From assembly GCA_012295275.1 (NCBI GenBank), contig CM022670.1, positions 19,946,698-20,010,697 of the forward strand: 64,000 nucleotides of DNA. The letters are read 5' to 3'. The DNA comes from Chrysomallon squamiferum (Eukaryota; Mollusca; Gastropoda; Neomphalida; Peltospiridae). The notes below the pieces were generated by a model that did no database searches, was not told the origin of the DNA, and saw only the letters and a program-made list of their open reading frames with translations. Below, one piece after another: positions 12,966 through 35,664 of this stretch (its first letter is position 1; each line of letters starts with the position of its first letter). Made by a program: the position numbers and the translations under genes.

Positions 12966-14849
12966 ATTGATCTATTTCTCAGTGCCCGACAAATTGTTTT
13001 TCAATCTGTTTATTTTTCATTTCTTTATCAGCTTGGAGGATTCTAATTTTCTGTCTCAAGACGTGTCGATTACATAACATAGTGGCTTCCAGTATATTCC
13101 AGATTCATTACCTGTTACTCAGTCATTTTTATGATTAAATGGAAATGCATTACTTCTTCGAATATGACGAATGCACAATGGAAAATAGTTCAACATACAA
13201 ATGACATCATTACAGAAATGCATCTAATAACGGCACTCAGCCGGAAACTAATGCGGAATCACTTTTCTGTCATCATAACGTTTGATGCAATACATCATTG
13301 GTGAATTACTTTTTATTTCGATAAAAGGCACAGCACACTGGATATCATTTTCCATTTATTTGGGATAATCGGAGAAAAACTGAAATCTTTAAACTAATCT
13401 GATGCCTTTTGCAAAAGATCAAAAAGATCATGGCCCTTATCACTGAAATAATTTCGATATAAACGAACCAAAACGAATTCAAAAAATATATATAAAAGAT
13501 AGATTTGTGGTAATTCAGTATGACTGATTACTTTGTGGTGAAAGGACTGAATGTCAGCTTATTAAACCATGTTAAAAAAAATATATAACTGTTTTGCTAT
13601 ATATACATATAAATAACATACGTAAACATACTTATTACATATTCAAATATCAAAGAATATTATGCAGATGATCGATATATCAATCAGTTGACGAATATAA
13701 ACTGACAACAAAGGGGTGTAAGTGAAAAAATGCTTTTTACATTATCTGTCTCGAAAAAGAAAAATGCCATTAGACTTACTAACAAATACCGTAGATCCAG
13801 TTCATGTCTATAATAATATATTTGAATTATTCTGTATTTCATTATTTCAGAATTAAATTAAGTAGATAGAAAGGAAAACTAACACTTATTATGGAATAAA
13901 TATATCGGCTATAACAAAATTATTTTCATTTAACTGAAGATGACTTTTTTTACATATGTATTTTACAGACTTCATTCACTTGATCTAAAATATTTCTTCA
14001 TTGAATAAAACGTTGTTAGATCAAACGGCAGCTGTGTTTAATTTTTTTAGGTGATTATAAGAGTATACTGAATAACTCATGATCCGACTGAATGGTCGGA
14101 ATGGTCGAAAAAAATTATAGCACAGTATGTTGTTACATGGGTTGCTTCACAATTTAGCTTTAGCTTTACACTCGTACGTGTGGTTCAGAAATTAAATGTA
14201 TTAGACTTCTCCAAACAGGTACGTGGTTTTTTTTACTTCCATACGATAATACATTAATAAAGTAATAAACTAAAGATGGTGGTAATAGCAGCAGTAATAG
14301 TTCTGTTAGTAGTAATACTAATTATTAAAAGTAGTGATGAAAACGATGGAGGTGGTGGCAGTAACAGTAGCATTACGAGTAAATTATATCATATATACAA
14401 GGATACGTTACATAAAAATAAATTTTAGACCTTATCTTTACTGCTGCGTATCACTGTTGATACAATATCAGAACTTTAAGGTTACAAAAATCAAACTGAA
14501 TTAAAATGTGAACTATAAACTAAAACCACAGTCTAAATAAATTAGTAATATTAGACAAACAGAGTAGAAGGAATAGTAAACCCATTAAAAACTATAATAC
14601 AATGTGCAGCCTCTTTTATTTACAATTAGCTTGGCTTATACAAAAAATGTTATTAATTTGCATTATTTGATAAGCTTACTCTTTATTAGGTAAACAGTTT
14701 GTTTCTGTGATACATTTGCTCTTCCCTTTTTCATATCAAGCTAAAAACTTCAATCACAAATAAATAAATAAAATAGTAAGTCCATCATTTTACTGCCATT
14801 AGGTGAAAAGGGACTCAGTCTTTTGTGATATTATAATATTCGTGAAGTT

Positions 14850-14850
14850 T

Positions 14851-14907
<57 letters not shown>
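14850..14907. repeat. Compound (CT)n(GT)n microsatellite
   Basis: A CT array passes directly into a GT array. Confidence 0.96.
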
Positions 14908-14908
<1 letters not shown>

Positions 14909-15337
14909 GTTTGCTTTTTTGTTGTTTTGTTGTTGCTTTTATTAAAGGTCCATTGAATTTTAGAATATTACCGTGAATTCACCTTCTATAAGAAGAATTT
15001 GAATTATCTATCTGAATGTAAACAGTTATTATCTGCTAAAATAATTATATAATTTTGAACTGCTTGAAAGTCAGACTCTTTAATCGCTCAATTTAATCAA
15101 ATTTAGTTTAATATAATTTTACATATCAGAAAATAAATAAATAAATAATAAATTGGGGTTTTTAATATAAAGCTCAGTATTTTAGAGTTGCTTCTTTTTA
15201 TTTTGTCAATTCGTTTACATTTATCTAAAACACACACACAAACACATTGATTTATTTATTCTGTATTTGACGAATAATTTCTCTTTTAATTCAAATTATA
15301 AACATGAGATCATAATAGCTAATAAAAAGAGCTTTTA

Positions 15338-15387
<50 letters not shown>
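15338..15387. repeat. (TTA)n microsatellite
   Basis: About 50 bp of TTA units, about 500 bp upstream of the vasa start codon. A looser TTG/TTA tract follows at 15456-15528. Confidence 0.95.
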
Positions 15388-15388
<1 letters not shown>

Positions 15389-15764
15389 TTACAGCACATG
15401 CAAATGGGGAGGGACGTAGAAAGATAGGTTCTTTAAGAAAAACGTGAAAGAACAATTTTTGTTGTTGTTGTTTTTTGTTTGTTGTTGTTTGATTGTTTTG
15501 CTATTGTTGTTATTGTTGTTGTTGTTTGAAAAAAAAAAAAATCTTGTACAGGTAATCAATCCAGAAAACGACGACACAGTTGACAGTTTCTGTTTGTTTT
15601 GCGATAAACTGAAAGTAAAATATATATAACTTTTTCTAAAAAATAGTGAAATATTTTGTTTGTTTTTTTAATTTATTTATTTAATGTTTTATTAATTTTG
15701 AAACACTTAATTTATATAATAACAAAAATTAGGCGGAATGTGATGCGAGTATAACAAACTCCAA

Positions 15765-15890
15765 CCAATAAGAATTCATGTTATATCTGTAGGAGGTTAG
15801 AGAATTACCAGTGGCGGGAAAGGTTACATTCCTGGGTCGACACGTTCAGCAGACAGTAGGTTTTGTAGTTTCCTTAGAAAAAAAGACAGC
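15765..15890 (+). promoter_or_regulatory. Probable vasa promoter and 5' UTR
   Basis: It contains a CCAAT box (15765-15769) and an E2F-type GCGGGAAA element (15814-15821) in a locally GC-richer 120 bp upstream of the vasa ATG. The last part, roughly 15840-15890, is probably 5' UTR. No TATA box stands out. The transcription start cannot be fixed from sequence. Confidence 0.4.
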
Positions 15891-24195
<8,305 letters not shown>

Positions 24196-24655
24196 ATTTG
24201 TATTCTATAAAATAACAAGCTGCTTTTCTGAAGAATAAGTGGTTTCTCAAAACTAAATTAACATGTATATTGTTTTTATGAACTGGCAGTGGCCTTTTCA
24301 GGTTGATGACAACTTAGTAAAAATATGTTTATGGCACAGTTGAGAGATACATTTAAGATTGTGTTGATTTGTTAAATGTTGTATGAAGGAGCATCAGTTT
24401 CAATAGATTTGTTAAAGAAAATTTGAAACTTGTGAAGGTAGATGGATTAGAAAGATGGTTGATAAAGGTGATGTGACAAATACTATTGATGATAATTGGA
24501 AATTAAAGGAAATGCCTTTCATGATTCTAGAAAAAAAAAGAAATTTTTCTTTTTAAAAATGGTTACATTTTCTTTCCAAGGACTGGATATTTACTGTGCC
24601 AAGGTTGGAGATGAATGCACTGCTTATATGTATTGCTCTTGGATTAGTACCAGTG

Positions 24656-24661
24656 AATAAA
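24656..24661 (+). terminator. Candidate polyadenylation signal for vasa
   Basis: AATAAA lies 461 bp downstream of the vasa stop codon. Another AATAAA near 25499-25504 would give a longer 3' UTR. Confidence 0.45.
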
Positions 24662-27600
24662 CGACAAAAAATTTAAAATACTTGTACATTCCAGGGGTAT
24701 ACTGATTGGCCGCCTTTACCCAAAATATTCATTTATTTCTAAGGATGTTGTTGATAACAGTAAAAGACAATATGAAGAAAACATCAAATGAAAAAATAGT
24801 TCTATTTTAATCAGCTTGAAGATTTTTTAATGGGCATTAGTGAAGGAAGAAAACTCAGGGATCAGTGAGCTAATATTTCTATTCATCATCATTCATAATT
24901 TGTCTCATCACTCCAGGAAAAGGTGTTAGAAACATTTTAATCTGTCTGCTTCACCACCAGAATTAAATATGACCTGCAGGACTGGCTTTTTCCTTTTTTT
25001 TTTTTTTGTCTTGCAGGTTCATGGAATCATGGATTAAAATGTGCCAAATATATTTTCAGTCATCAGCTTACTGGGCAAGAAGCTTAGTTCATTATTGTTT
25101 TAATTGGTGCTGCAGCCATTTCTGATGTAGTTAATTAGCTTTTCAGAACTTCACAGATTTTGATTTCGAGAAGTTTTCTGATGCAGCTCTTAGTCTCTTG
25201 CAAGCAAAATTTATTTATTTTACATATTTATTAATGACTGTTAAGTTCTCCTTTTTTTAAATATGTAAATTCTTAATCCAGACATTTTCCTTTTCTAAAG
25301 CATTTAGTGTAACTGCATCTGAAATGGTTTTCAGTGCTTTCGTTTTGTTTTATTTTCATGTTTTATTAAAAATTATTTTTAAATATATAGTCTTTTTCTT
25401 TTTCTTTCTGTTTTGAGAACTACATACTTCCAAGATTAATGCAAATGATCTGAAAATATATAAAAGATTTTTGAAATGGCGTAGTAAGTAAAAATGCATA
25501 ATAAAGCTTTATCATTTATTCCACAGAGCTCCATTATCATTTTTTCCATTTTATAAATCTCCAAAGCACTGCAGTATGTTTCTTCTTTAACAGTCTGTAC
25601 ACTGCAATATTGTTCTGACAGAACATTTTGTAGTTTTTAAATCAAAATTACAAATATGAATATAGAAGTAATATGAAATGCTTTATCATATTTTTTCATA
25701 AATGGACATACGGGTGGTTTTTTGGCTTCAAAATATCAAACATTGTTAGATGTCTAGTAAATTGATGCAAAAGTAAAGCTTCTGTAGGCTATTTGTGCAG
25801 AGTAATGTTCCCAATATCCATTTTCTCACTGATAAAAAACAAACCTCAAATTGCACCATTTTGGAGGAAAAAAATTAAATAAGAACTGAACAAAACCAAA
25901 AACAGTCCAAAGTGTATAATAAATCTTTATAATAATAGTAATAATGATTTAAGCAATATAATACAATATACTAGTATTTGTGATGATACTAACAACATTG
26001 AGTAAAGCCAAATAAAACAGTAAGCTAGTTTTGATGGTAATACAACATTGTGTAAAAATAAAACAATAGTAATACTGAATTCTAACTGGCAAGTGCAAAA
26101 GCAACATAAAATACCATCTTACTGATACAGATAATCAAAATGTGCTTTATCTGAAACTGGTTAAATGGCATATTTAATTATTTTGTATAATGAAAATTCT
26201 CTATTTAAATATAGTCTGTAAAAAAAAAAAAAAAAATATATATATAATTTTGTTAGCAACATGTATCAGTAAATAAAATGAGTAATACTATTTATAACAG
26301 CACTTGATTTGTGCATGATTGAAATGTTACACAATGTATTTAAATAATCACAGTAATTCACTTATTTTCACTTATCACTTTAAAATCTATATAAATATAT
26401 ATATATATATATATTCAAACTAATAATCATAATTTAATATCTGATTACAACCAGTTACAATTTATTTTTATATATGCATCAATACTTTTTTTGTATGTCA
26501 TTTTACTTTTTATTTATTATTATTTTTTTTTTTAATTAGAGTAAAACCTAGTAATTAAACAATTTGCAAAATTAACATAGTAAAAAAAAGAAAATAATGG
26601 ATTATTTTTATCACAGCAAATGCATGTTTTAACAACAAAATAAAATTTAGGGATTTAAAACTATTCTGTGTAAAGAAGATATCAGACAATTTATAAAATT
26701 TCTAAAATATATTTTAAAAACAAAAAATTGATGTACATATAAACAACTGACAAATACACACAAATGTATATATATATTTTTCTAATTCAGTTTTATTATT
26801 ATTCAGCACTGAATATTTTTAATCAATTAAGCAATATGCAGTTTAGAGGTGTACAAATTTAATGCAATGCATTCCATTGAGCTCTGATTAATAATAGCTG
26901 CAGTTAAGTGCAAATATACAAAAAACAATGTTTGAAATATAAATTTATCGGAAAATAATATTTTTATCAAATACATTTTCAAAATGGAATGCATTGTTTA
27001 ATTGATCTTAAATATTGCACAATGTAATACTTGTGGTAAAAAATCATATATTTGTTTTTTCTAATCTTATAGAAATATATATATAGATAGATAATAAAAA
27101 GCTAATTTAATGTTAAATTTAGCTAGAAACGAACTAAAATGTTTACAAAAGGCATAGTGTACTCATAACTGTATAGCTAGTCCTACACTGCATTACTATA
27201 ATTTATTTTGTTTGCATTGATGTTTGTTTATTAAAATGTATAAAAAGCTAGTTTTCAAAATATATTTCACAAGTATACTTAAGAAATTGTTAAAACAAAA
27301 AAGAAAATGGTTTTAAGAATTATTTATATTAATTTTAACAATATTAATATTCTGTTGCTGGATTTTTTTAATTTTTTTTTTTACTTAAATGGATGAGCCA
27401 GTAGCTACCAACTACTACATTGCTAAGCAGAGTATTAGAAGGAACACTGTAATTTCCAGAATGATGTGGAACAGATTCAAAATACGTATCTTGTTATACC
27501 ATCCCAAATGTTTTGGGTAAATAATTAATTTTTAAATAAAATAATACATTCATTCATATTTGTCAAAACAAATCTTATACTGTTGTTAATCTTATTTCCA

Positions 27601-28880
27601 AAAAATATAAAACTATTCATTTCTTTTTCAGTATTTCTGTCAGGATACATCACATGATTTAAAATCTTTGTAGAAAAAGGGTGAAAGTGCACCCATGAGT
27701 GACTACATGTAAATGTTTCTTGAATGTTTTGTTTCCATGTTACACAAGTGATACATAAGAATACCTTATTTCTGAATATGACCCATGTAAGATACTTGCA
27801 ACGATTTGTCTAGAAACATCAAGTGAACTAAGTTGACAGACAATAACAGGTATAACTCTTTAGACCAATCCATGAACAACTCTGAATGGATTATTTGATT
27901 TTAGACATCAGTGACTGCCATCTCACTTAACTGGTGATCTATCTGTATAACCTACTGTTCCACTGGACATAAATTAACTTTATTTTATGTCAAACTGTCC
28001 ATAAAGTTATATTATTGCTACTATCAGTATGATAAAACAGCACTTAGTGTCTTTAATCTCTTCCAGTGCATTTCAGTTCATATTGGGAGTTACAAAGCAA
28101 ACTGTTTATTATTTCATAAATGTAAGCACCTAAAAAATACTGACATAAATTATTCATATAGGAATGTATATGTTAAAACACAAAACACAAAACACAAAAC
28201 ACAAATAAATATCAATAAATACTGTATGAGAAATTGAGCTTTCTCAAGTGTATGACTAAATATAAGTTAACATCAGCAGTATATTAAGAATTAACATCAA
28301 GAATATCACAATTTTAAATGAAACAAAAATTTCTGCAGCCATTTTCAGAATCACTACACTTGTATTTATCACAGCTGGAATAAAAACTGTAGTAATAACT
28401 ATTAATACAAAATATATATAATTACTATAAATATAAATACATATAAAAATAAATATGATAGGACTTAAAAAAAAATTGATAGAGAAATATTGTTACTGAC
28501 ATTATTAAAAATATATAGATTGGGAGATATAAACAAAAACCTAATAGTTTAAAAAAATATTAAATCTTAATACTAGTAATAAAAATCTTTGGAAGAAATG
28601 CACAACTAGGTGGGGTTTTTTTTGTTGTTTCAGGTTGTTGTTTTTTTCAAATCTTTAATCACAGGAAATTAAGAAAATTTAATATATATTTTATTAACAC
28701 ATAATAATCATTATTAAAAATCTTCTACCTTTTTTCTCAAATGACAAACTATCGTTCCAGGAGATTTTGAAATAAAAAGATTTTAAGCAAATGCTTTTGT
28801 CCAATGATTAAAATTGTAATAATTTTACAAAATCAATATCTGATGATTTTCACTTTTCTCGTTATCTTGCAGTTCAATCT

Positions 28881-28886
28881 TTTATT
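28881..28886 (-). terminator. Candidate polyadenylation signal for the LEXM-like gene
   Basis: TTTATT on the + strand reads AATAAA on the minus strand, about 300 bp past the stop codon of the LEXM-like gene. Confidence 0.4.
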
Positions 28887-29184
28887 TCTTTTTCAAAGAC
28901 TGGTAACACATCTGAAATAAATACACTTAGTAACTTATTTTATCAAAATTTATCTTTTAAAACTTTTTTTTTAAATGTTTTAATTATATTTCATTTTAAT
29001 TACAACTTTCTTCTATAATCTAAAATATATGAATAGGTCATTCACATATATATAGTGATAAATTCACATGTAATTCACATTTATTATATCTTATATCTTA
29101 AGTACAGTTAAAGTCTTCAAAATTTTAACAGTTAATTTTCTGTTAATAGTATTACTATTTATTTTGATAAAGATTTAAGACACA

Positions 29185-32100
29185 CTATGCAATTGTTAAG
29201 GATTTTGGAGGCATGGTCTGTTGTCTTGGTTGAGGTACACCATCAGGCACATCTGGTGGTACAATGAATACTCTGTCTTCAAGTTTGACATCCTTTCCAC
29301 GAATTCTTTCCCTGGTTAAAAATAAAACAATAACATAATAAAATATAATAACAACACTGTTCTCTTTCTGAAACAAATTTTATTATTATAATAACAACAA
29401 CTACATTTTTCTCTGTTCAGAAAAAAAATAATAACAATACTTTTTTTATAATGTATTCAGATGATCTCTAAATTAAAAAAATTAATAATAATAATAACAT
29501 TAACAATAACAATAATAAGAGAAAAAAAACAATCAAATTTTAGTGCAGTTTCTTCTTGAATATTATCACGTTTGAATAATTTAAGGCTAAATGTATTTGT
29601 TTTTTCATATTTGTGAAATTTTTCAATTGTATATAAAAGTTCAGTTAAATACTTCAGATATTTTTCCATCTTTGCACTAAGATTGGCTGTTTTTGATTTG
29701 AAAACATTTTCATGTCCATTTTGGTGTCGTGCATCATCCCACTTCTGTACATCATAGCGACCTGCACCTACAGGATTCTAGAAAGAAAATAATATTTACA
29801 TACAAGTTCTTGTACATTGCTATAAATATTTAAATTATAAAATTGAAATAATAAATAATTCACAACTTAATACTGTAAATCCCAAAACATAATTTTTAGT
29901 CTTGTTTCCAGTTATATGTTAATATTTTATCTTACCATTATAATTTGCTAAAAAAAATGTCAAATTTTTAAATGGAACATTGGTATTTTGAGACATATTT
30001 AATATATTTAACAATAATTAAATAGCTAGTAACATGTCATATATATGTCAATGTTCTTTATTTCTTTCATCTTTGAATTAAAAAATTTCTTAAATTAAGT
30101 AATTTATTAGAATTCTTTTATAGATGTACAGAAAAATAAACTTACAAAATTCCTAGTAAAGAACATCTGAGATATTCTATCATTTCTCTGAGAGGATGAT
30201 AAAAATCCTGGACCTCGGGTTGATGTGGGTTTTCGTGGCTGATACTCTATGTTGTATTTACCTGGACCAGGTGTGCCCTAAATAAACATTTGATTAAAGA
30301 AAATATTAATTATTCAACACTGCTTAGATTCTGAAATTTTCTGATAAATTAACTGCATTTATTTCTGTACATTCTAAAATTATTTATTTGTACATATTTA
30401 TAAATGAATAATAGTTTTTCTTTTAGGTCAAATATTAACTGGTACCTATTCCTCCTGAAGAAAGATATACTAGTAGTTTTGGTTGTTGTTTTATTTTTAT
30501 TTTTTTTTTTTTTTTTTTTTTGTTGATAAATTCTTAATTAAGAATATTGTACTGGTTGCAAAAATATTAATGGATATTTTCATTTAAAATAATTTAAAAA
30601 AAAATGAAATGAAAATGATGTAATTATCCTTTTCCTTCCTGAATCAAAAAAGAGATATAATTTATATTTTACTATGACTCATAAGAGATACATTCTATCC
30701 AAATCTATCATTTTCATGGTTTATCCATCTTGAAAAAGGTAGCAAAAAAATTAATTCTATCTGAAAAACATATCTACCACTGAAGAACATTAATGTGTGA
30801 TATGAGTTACTTTCTTTTGTACTGATGGTATATGTTGAAGAACAACATACCGCTTTAGTCTGATATATTGACACTGTGCTGTAAAAGATTCTCTCACTAG
30901 GAAAATCTGGGTACTGGTCCACAGTTCCAAACTTTCCATGTTTCTTTTTGTGAACTGAATTCTGATCATCCACAAATGACTTCAACTCATATTTTCCTGG
31001 ACCTACATTGTTTGTTTTCTGTCCAAAAATTAATTAAACATGAAAATAAAATTAAGGATATAAATAAACTTATAGATAAATAAAACAATTAAAATATAAG
31101 TTAGTAAATAGGTAAAATGAATTTTTTTAATTATTAAATTCAGAATCAGATAACTTAAAAAAAACGACATTATATTACAGAAATACAAACACAGGAGGAT
31201 TTTACTTATTTATTTTATTTATTTATCTTTAAAAATTAGATAATGTTAGTAACGATTTCATTTATTTATTTTATTTACTTATTTATAAAAATCAGACAGT
31301 GTTAGTATTTTTGTTTGATAATAAAATGTCTGAAAAAACTGACAAAAACTTACAGGTGCTGCAAAGTACCCTACAGAGATAGGTTTGTTTCGATTTCCAG
31401 AGAACAAATCATATGGGCCTCGTAAGCTGACCACTTTAGATGTAATATCATCAGTGAAGCTATTGAAATTGTAAGTTCCTGGACCAAGTCTACAACCCTA
31501 AAATACAGTTTTAGATAAATAAAATCCATAAATATAATAATCAATTTACAACTTTAAATCAATATTTTTAAAGTTTTTGAATAAAAGAAAAACAAAAAAA
31601 CAAAAAATGTTCCTGATAGCTAAAATCACAATAAAACATTTTAGTTAATAGTTTTTAAATTCTCAAACTCCCCATTAAAGCAACTACTATCAGCAGTAAC
31701 TTCCTGCTAACATATATTTATATTTCAACCCAGATTATAATTTAATGGATTATAAATGGCTACCAATAACTGTTGATCTCGTGTTGCAGAAGATTCTAAC
31801 ATTCCCACATTGCTGGTTGCCTCCTTTTCTTTTTCTTCAAGTGTGGCACTAGGTATACCACCTTTACCATAGGTTCCAGGACCTGGGGTTGTACTCTAAA
31901 ATTATACAAAATAAACATTATTCAAATTTGTCAGTTATTTATTTTTTATGTCATTATTTACATAATCAATGGTAAATATGACAAAAAGGACAGCATTTTT
32001 AGTTTATTGAGGAAGTTTATCAATAATCATGTGAAATATGTGTAAATAAAAATCAGAACATTATTTAAACAAACTTTAAGTTATAAATTAATAAACCATT

Positions 32101-35100
32101 ATATATTCAGTAGAATACATAGATACATACATACATACATACATACATGCACACATACACACATACAGACATAGATACATAGATACATAGATACATACAT
32201 ACATCCATACATCCATACATACATACATACATACAAATTATATATATGAATTGTTTTACACTAGAACTACAACAATAAAAAATTACAGAACATATTAAAA
32301 TGCATAAGTTTGTATTATCAAGCAATAAAAGACATGCAAATGAATAAACAAAGAAACAAATCTTAAAAATATCATTCAAAAAATATTAAACACAAATAGA
32401 TCAATGAATCACTATGAATGAATGAATAAAATGAATTAGTTACTGTGACATAATTCTGAAATCTAGAAGCTCTAGCATCACAAATGCCTCGCTGACTCCG
32501 GGGTTTTTCATCAGCAGCATCAATAAAGTCTTTAATCTCATAAGAGCCAGGTCCAAGTTTCCGACGCTGAAATAAAAAAATATTTAAATACAACAGAATA
32601 TAATAAATTATCAAAACTATCCTACATTTATAGTAAGTCAGAAAAGATAAAATTTATAATTAAAACTGTCTAATTCTTTAAGTTACCAATATTACAAATG
32701 AGAAACTATTAAAACAAATGTTAAAGAACTTAATGGACCATGAAGATTATTTCATAAAAATTAATTAAGTTAAATAATCTTTCCCTAAAATATATAAATA
32801 TGCTTTGTAAGATTACAAATTATTTACCAGCATGCGTTTTTGCTCCCACTGTTCTTTATACAATAGGTGGGGCAAAACTGCCATGCGTTCCACTTCATAT
32901 GCTCGTGCCCAACCAGGCCCTGAAGCCATTTCTTCAACCCGCTTCTTGCTGAATGAGCCATTATCAAAGGAGTAACAACCTGGTCCTAAACGTCGAACCT
33001 TGAAATTGGAAAAAAACAAAATCAGATTTAGTAGTAATAGTAGTGGTAGTAAAGTAGTAGTAATGATAATAAATAATAATAGTAATAGCAGCAGTTGCAA
33101 GAACAGTAGTGGTAGTGGTAGTGCTAGTAATAATAATAGCAAATATTGTTGAAATAAAATACTAAAAATAAAATAAAAAATCAGTTAATATAGTTTGTAA
33201 CTAAAATTCTGAAAACTTCATTAAGAATGCCAAGAATTTCTAAGAAAGCCTGATAAATATTTTAATTTTTTAATTTTTTATTATTATTATTATGTTGTTG
33301 TTTTGTTTTTGTTTTTATGTTTTGTTTTGTGATTTTTAAATCACATTGTGTAATAGATATTATATTATTACTATTCTAATCATGTAAAAGCAGTAAAACG
33401 TACAACTTCGTTGGTGTATTTTTTGTCATATGGGAGTTCTGTGAATGCTCCTGGTGGTTTGTTCTTTGGATGAACCCCTGAGACATCAAACCTGTTATGA
33501 TGAAATAAAATATAATTAAAGATTTTCTTTTGTACTGAAATAATTAAATCAGTAAATATGAATATATGAAAAGAACTGTAACAAAATTACTAGCACCTGA
33601 TATGTACATTATATTTTGTTCAGTTTTTTAATAATAATAATAATATAAATTACCTCCTCAAATTTTATCAGGCAGTCCAGAAAGATTTTCCTAAAGTTGT
33701 AACCAATTTGGTCAAATTCATTAAAAATCTGTAATTGCCACCCTGAACTAATATTCCTCTTTATGAATTAAATATTTTAATAAAGTCTTTGTGTCATTTG
33801 AATTTATAACTTTTTTAATTTTAGTTTTTTAATTTCTATATTAATTGATTTATCACTATAGATAAAGACTATGTGAATAAAAAATATATATATATTTTAT
33901 TCAATTTTCAGCATATCCACTATAGATTTTAAATTAAAAAAATTCTAAGAATAAAATAAAGTTGTATAGGAACAAAGGAATTTATTATTTGTTTTATTTA
34001 TCTGTATTTGTTTCAATTCCTTTTGACCCACTGTATCTTTTTAACTTATTTTTATGAAAATATATGTTATTGAATATCTTTTGCTAACATGTTTTCATAT
34101 TAATAATCAATAAACTACATTTATAGTTATTACAACACATTCAGTGGTTTTACTGCTTAATAAAGAATGTATTATTTAAAAATTAGGAATACATATTCAA
34201 ATTGTTTTCAATAACGCAGGAATATCTTTTTAAATTATTATTCAGAGGCATGGAAAGCATTTTCAAACTGCTATTCTTAAGATAGGCAATTAATTTTTCA
34301 ATTTGTTGCTCATAGGATTGCTTTTCCAAGAAAATGTTTTTACCCAACTATATAAAGATGACTTTTTATTTATTTATTTATTTATGGGTTGAGTTAAATT
34401 TAATCATTACATAGAAGAAAACTTAAGCTTAATTGGTAACAAGATATAATTTAATCAATAATGTATCCTCCGTTGTTATTTACCACTTTTTCCCAACAGT
34501 CAACAAGCTTTTCGATGCCTCTGCAATAAATTTGAATCAATTATGAACCGCAATGACTTATTCCTCAACCTAGTATTTAAATAGATAATCAACAGTTGAA
34601 GCATTTAGTATTTAAAACTTGTTTTAAGATTTGTGTCTAAAATTAGTCAACCAATGTTGCCTTCTCAAAAATTAATATCTAGATTTATGTCTTTGTCTCT
34701 AAAGATAGAGTCAAAGTGAAAAAAAAATTCTTGAATATAATTATTTAGGCACCCTTTTTTCCTTCTTTTTTATATTATTTAATCATTTTTTATTATTTTT
34801 TTTTTTATTTTTGTTATTTTTATATATGTGTTACATTTAATATACCATATTATCTAAAAATTAACTGTACTTGTTGAATTCTGGCTGGTTTTTAAATATC
34901 AGCTATATCTAATACAATGATTCACAGACATGTACTCTTTCAGGATCAACAATGTAGAAATGAAGGCTATTTACAAGGAAAATGGAAAAACAGAAACTAA
35001 GTATCATGTTTTATATTTGATAATTTTATACAGCTGTATTTGTATTTGATTTTAAGAGACCATGGTGAAAATTATAAATTAATTTTGTTGCACTGAAAGC

Positions 35101-35593
35101 ATAAAATTCTGTCACTCTCAAGCTTTTACTCACTAGTGGTTGGTTGATTAAAGTTACTTGATCAATATCCATTGTCACATTGATCTCACTAAATTATATC
35201 AAGATTGAATTTTCTGTTGGAAATGGTTTAAACATAAAACATAAATAAAAGTGGGGGAAAAATTATGTTAAAGTATAACAGCTTGAAAAAAAATTCAAAA
35301 CCACTTGCCCATGACTGATATGGTATCAGACCAGTGAATATTATGTGAATGGCTGAACTAAAAGCACCAAGCATAATCTAAAGATACATAAACACCATTA
35401 CGCTGCTAAGCTGCTATAAATAAATATATATATATATATATACACAGTAAAAGCTCATGTACAAATATAACATTATAGTTAAGATATCCATGAAAATATA
35501 GTCATTAAACACTATTAGAAATATAACTATACAAATATGCAGTTTATCAATATGTGATTAAAATCTAACGAATGTATTTTGTTGTTGTTGTTG

Positions 35594-35664
<71 letters not shown>

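Larger units (their letters stand above)
6621..15764. other. Intergenic region, gene-poor and repeat-rich
   Basis: No protein-coding gene is recognisable. The listed microsatellites, poly-T runs and one tRNA-like relic account for the clear structure. About 10730-11030 is a GC-richer island with open frames on both strands but no family signature. The remainder is AT-rich sequence with no feature I can support. Confidence 0.6.
24196..29184. other. Convergent gap: vasa 3' UTR and LEXM-like 3' UTR
   Basis: The two flanking genes point towards each other. The first part (to about 24700 or 25520) is probably the vasa 3' UTR, and the last few hundred bases are the 3' UTR of the minus-strand gene. 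About 25600-28860 is strongly AT-rich with AT and A-rich low-complexity runs. I see no exon, RNA gene or mobile element in it. About 27640-28080 is a little less AT-rich but has no long open frame. Confidence 0.6.

Noticed and set aside
32109-32236. Regularly spaced repeat that might suggest a CRISPR-like array
   Set aside because: Tandem CATA units without spacers, in an animal genome intron.
32444-32450. Earlier LEXM-like donor TAT|GTCACA
   Set aside because: Weaker than ACA|GTAACT six bases on. Both keep frame, so a two-residue variant remains possible.
33672-33745. Minus-strand open stretch (NFRKIFLDCLIKF) beside LEXM-like exon 2
   Set aside because: Short, no splice support and no family match. 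Possibly an old repeat, but nothing shows it.
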